Source of the DNA: Agathobacter ruminis
GTDB taxonomy: Bacteria > Bacillota > Clostridia > Lachnospirales > Lachnospiraceae
Reading direction: 5' to 3'
Assembly: GCF_002735305.1 (NCBI RefSeq)
Contig: NZ_PDYG01000008.1
Location: forward strand, 31,871-95,870
Length of the DNA stretch: 64,000 nt
Shown here: piece after piece, positions 63,326 through 64,000 of the stretch
Position numbering within the stretch: the first letter of the stretch is position 1
Layout of the letters: each line of letters starts with the position of its first letter
Notes under the pieces: generated by a model
What the model saw: only the letters and a program-made list of their open reading frames with translations
What the model was told of the DNA's origin: nothing
Database searches by the model: none
Made by a program: the position numbers and the translations under genes

Positions 63326-63331
63326 TATAAT
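63326..63331 (+). promoter_or_regulatory. -10 box upstream of the secreted-protein gene
   Basis: Perfect TATAAT at 63326-63331, 64 nt before the start codon; no convincing -35 partner at 16-18 nt. Confidence 0.5.
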
Positions 63332-63395
63332 TAAATAGTAAGTTGTTATTTAAAAAAACAAATTTTATGCAAAATGATGAAAGGGAGGTTTATTT

Positions 63396-63824
63396 ATGAA
63401 GAAAAAAGGGATTGCAGTTTTGCTGATATTGTTTTTTGCTGTTACATCAGTAAAGCTAGGTATGAATCGTGTTGATGCGAATAACCATAAGGATACTAAA
63501 TATACTTTTAATTTTAGTGGATGGGAAGCTCAGACGAATGCACGAGAAAAAAAAGATGATTCATCCTGTTATATGAAGTGCACTATTATGCCAAGTAACA
63601 AAACATATACAGCATATGTTTATGGAACAAATTATTCTGATAAAAAAACTATGATGGATGTTTCAAGAGGTTATCATTATCTCTTTAATAAAGGCACTAT
63701 TAGATTTATGAGAAATTGGGTTTATGAAGAGAATTTAAAATATGCGGTGATTGGTGCTAATCGTAATAATGTGTTTCCGTTTTATGTGGAAGGGGTATGG
63801 AGTCCGGATAGTGTTCCAGAATGA
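63396..63824 (+). CDS. Small secreted protein, DUF2712/lactococcin 972-like
   Basis: 142 residues, RBS AAAGGGAGG at 63380-63388. A signal peptide (KKKGIAVLLILFFAVTSV, cleavage near residue 28 at VDA-NN) leads a mature part of about 114 residues with KDTKYTFNFSGWEAQTNARE, DDSSCYMKC and VYGTNYSD, and a late Trp/Tyr-rich segment. The KYxFxF...AREKxDxSSxYMK pattern resembles small secreted DUF2712-type proteins, often found with lipoprotein and ABC genes of lactococcin 972-like loci. Two cysteines near CYMKC could form a disulfide. Base composition is more AT-rich than the purine genes upstream, which suggests a different history. Function unknown. Confidence 0.65.
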   Translation: MKKKGIAVLLILFFAVTSVKLGMNRVDANNHKDTKYTFNFSGWEAQTNAREKKDDSSCYMKCTIMPSNKTYTAYVYGTNYSDKKTMMDVSRGYHYLFNKGTIRFMRNWVYEENLKYAVIGANRNNVFPFYVEGVWSPDSVPE

Positions 63825-63828
63825 GAAG

Positions 63829-63855
63829 AAAAAGATGCTCCTAGAGCATCTTTTT
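63829..63855 (+). terminator. Intrinsic terminator after the secreted-protein gene
   Basis: Perfect 12-bp stem 63829-63840 with 63844-63855 (CTA loop), ending in five T. The next gene starts 42 nt downstream. Confidence 0.8.
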
Positions 63856-63896
63856 CTGGTGGGAGCGAGTCTTGACAATTCAAGGGAGAAGATACT

Positions 63897-64000
63897 ATGG
63901 TTAAGAATATGAAAATAAAGGTAGGAATCTGTATAGCCCTTCTTTTCCTTAATGTAGGATGTGCTGTTGTAAAGGATTCAACTGGGACACAAATTGATGA
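63897..64000 (+). CDS. Possible lipoprotein, 5' end only
   Basis: Thirty-four codons are visible before the window ends, starting at ATG 63897 with GGGAGA at 63884-63889. The translation is a short basic start, a hydrophobic core IKVGICIALLFL and then NVGCAVVKDSTG, which would make the Cys at codon 22 a lipidation site, although the -3 residue (Asn) is not ideal. It follows the DUF2712-like gene in the same direction, an arrangement seen in small secreted-protein loci. No domain can be recognised from this fragment. Confidence 0.5.
   Translation, partial: MVKNMKIKVGICIALLFLNVGCAVVKDSTGTQID

Noticed and set aside
1..64000. tRNA, rRNA, insertion sequences or attachment sites
   Set aside because: No cloverleaf, ribosomal RNA segment, transposase frame or terminal inverted repeat was recognised in any gap.

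Overview
The window reads as a chromosome segment of a low-to-moderate GC, strictly anaerobic Gram-positive bacterium, most likely a Lachnospiraceae-type clostridium. Reasons: AGGAGG-type ribosome binding sites almost everywhere, sigma-A promoters with 17-nt spacers, U-tailed intrinsic terminators, a permuted GH3 beta-glucosidase of the type known from Ruminococcus and Butyrivibrio, a PanG-type ketopantoate reductase, PurF with a cleavable propeptide and CNGC iron-sulfur cysteines, and flavin/Fe-S electron-transfer proteins. The genus cannot be fixed by eye. No rRNA, tRNA, insertion sequence, prophage or CRISPR array was seen.

Layout. 1-865: 3' part of a GH20 hexosaminidase. 1.0-7.9 kb: housekeeping and envelope genes (MraY-like transferase, two membrane proteins of unknown role, a methyltransferase, Hsp33, NAD synthetase, a TSCPD protein). 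7.9-17.9 kb: a catabolic cluster (cupin, SDR, cyclase-family hydrolase, BKACE lyase, zinc ribbon, 3-hydroxyacid dehydrogenase, HxlR regulator, then a fumarate-reductase-like flavoprotein and two Fe-S/flavin electron-input proteins). Its enzyme set matches, step for step, the anaerobic phloroglucinol route (phloroglucinol reductase, dihydrophloroglucinol cyclohydrolase, 3-hydroxy-5-oxohexanoate dehydrogenase, triacetate acetoacetate-lyase). The appended electron-transfer module is not explained by that pathway. 17.9-21.6 kb: an M4 metalloprotease lipoprotein and a membrane-anchored zinc-ribbon protein. 21.7-32.8 kb: a MarR-controlled heterodimeric ABC exporter, two MacB/FtsX-type ABC proteins and a potassium-channel-like protein. 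32.8-39.6 kb: GH43, a cardiolipin synthase that appears leaderless, a permuted GH3, and a GntR regulator with a perfect palindrome in its own promoter.

39.7-48.8 kb: an eight-gene operon bounded by a consensus promoter and a strong terminator. It encodes an acyl carrier protein, an MBOAT acyltransferase, an SGNH/DltD-like protein, an AsnB amidotransferase, a membrane transglutaminase-like protein, an Asp/Glu racemase, an amino-acid adenylating enzyme and a lipoprotein. This looks like a Dlt-type surface aminoacylation machine re-tooled with a racemase and an amidotransferase. The adenylation pocket has D-A-K at the 235/236/239-equivalent positions, which hints at an acidic amino acid rather than D-alanine. 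It is the best candidate here for an undescribed system.

48.8-51.9 kb: complete pantothenate operon panG-panB-panC-panD with a roughly 140-nt structured leader. 51.9-52.7 kb: PHP-family phosphatase on the minus strand. 52.9-59.3 kb: lower glycolysis (gap, pgk, tpiA, gpmI) interrupted by a second apparently leaderless gene (CapA family). 59.4-63.2 kb: purC-purF-purB. 63.3-64.0 kb: a small secreted protein and the start of a possible lipoprotein, both running off into an accessory-looking region.
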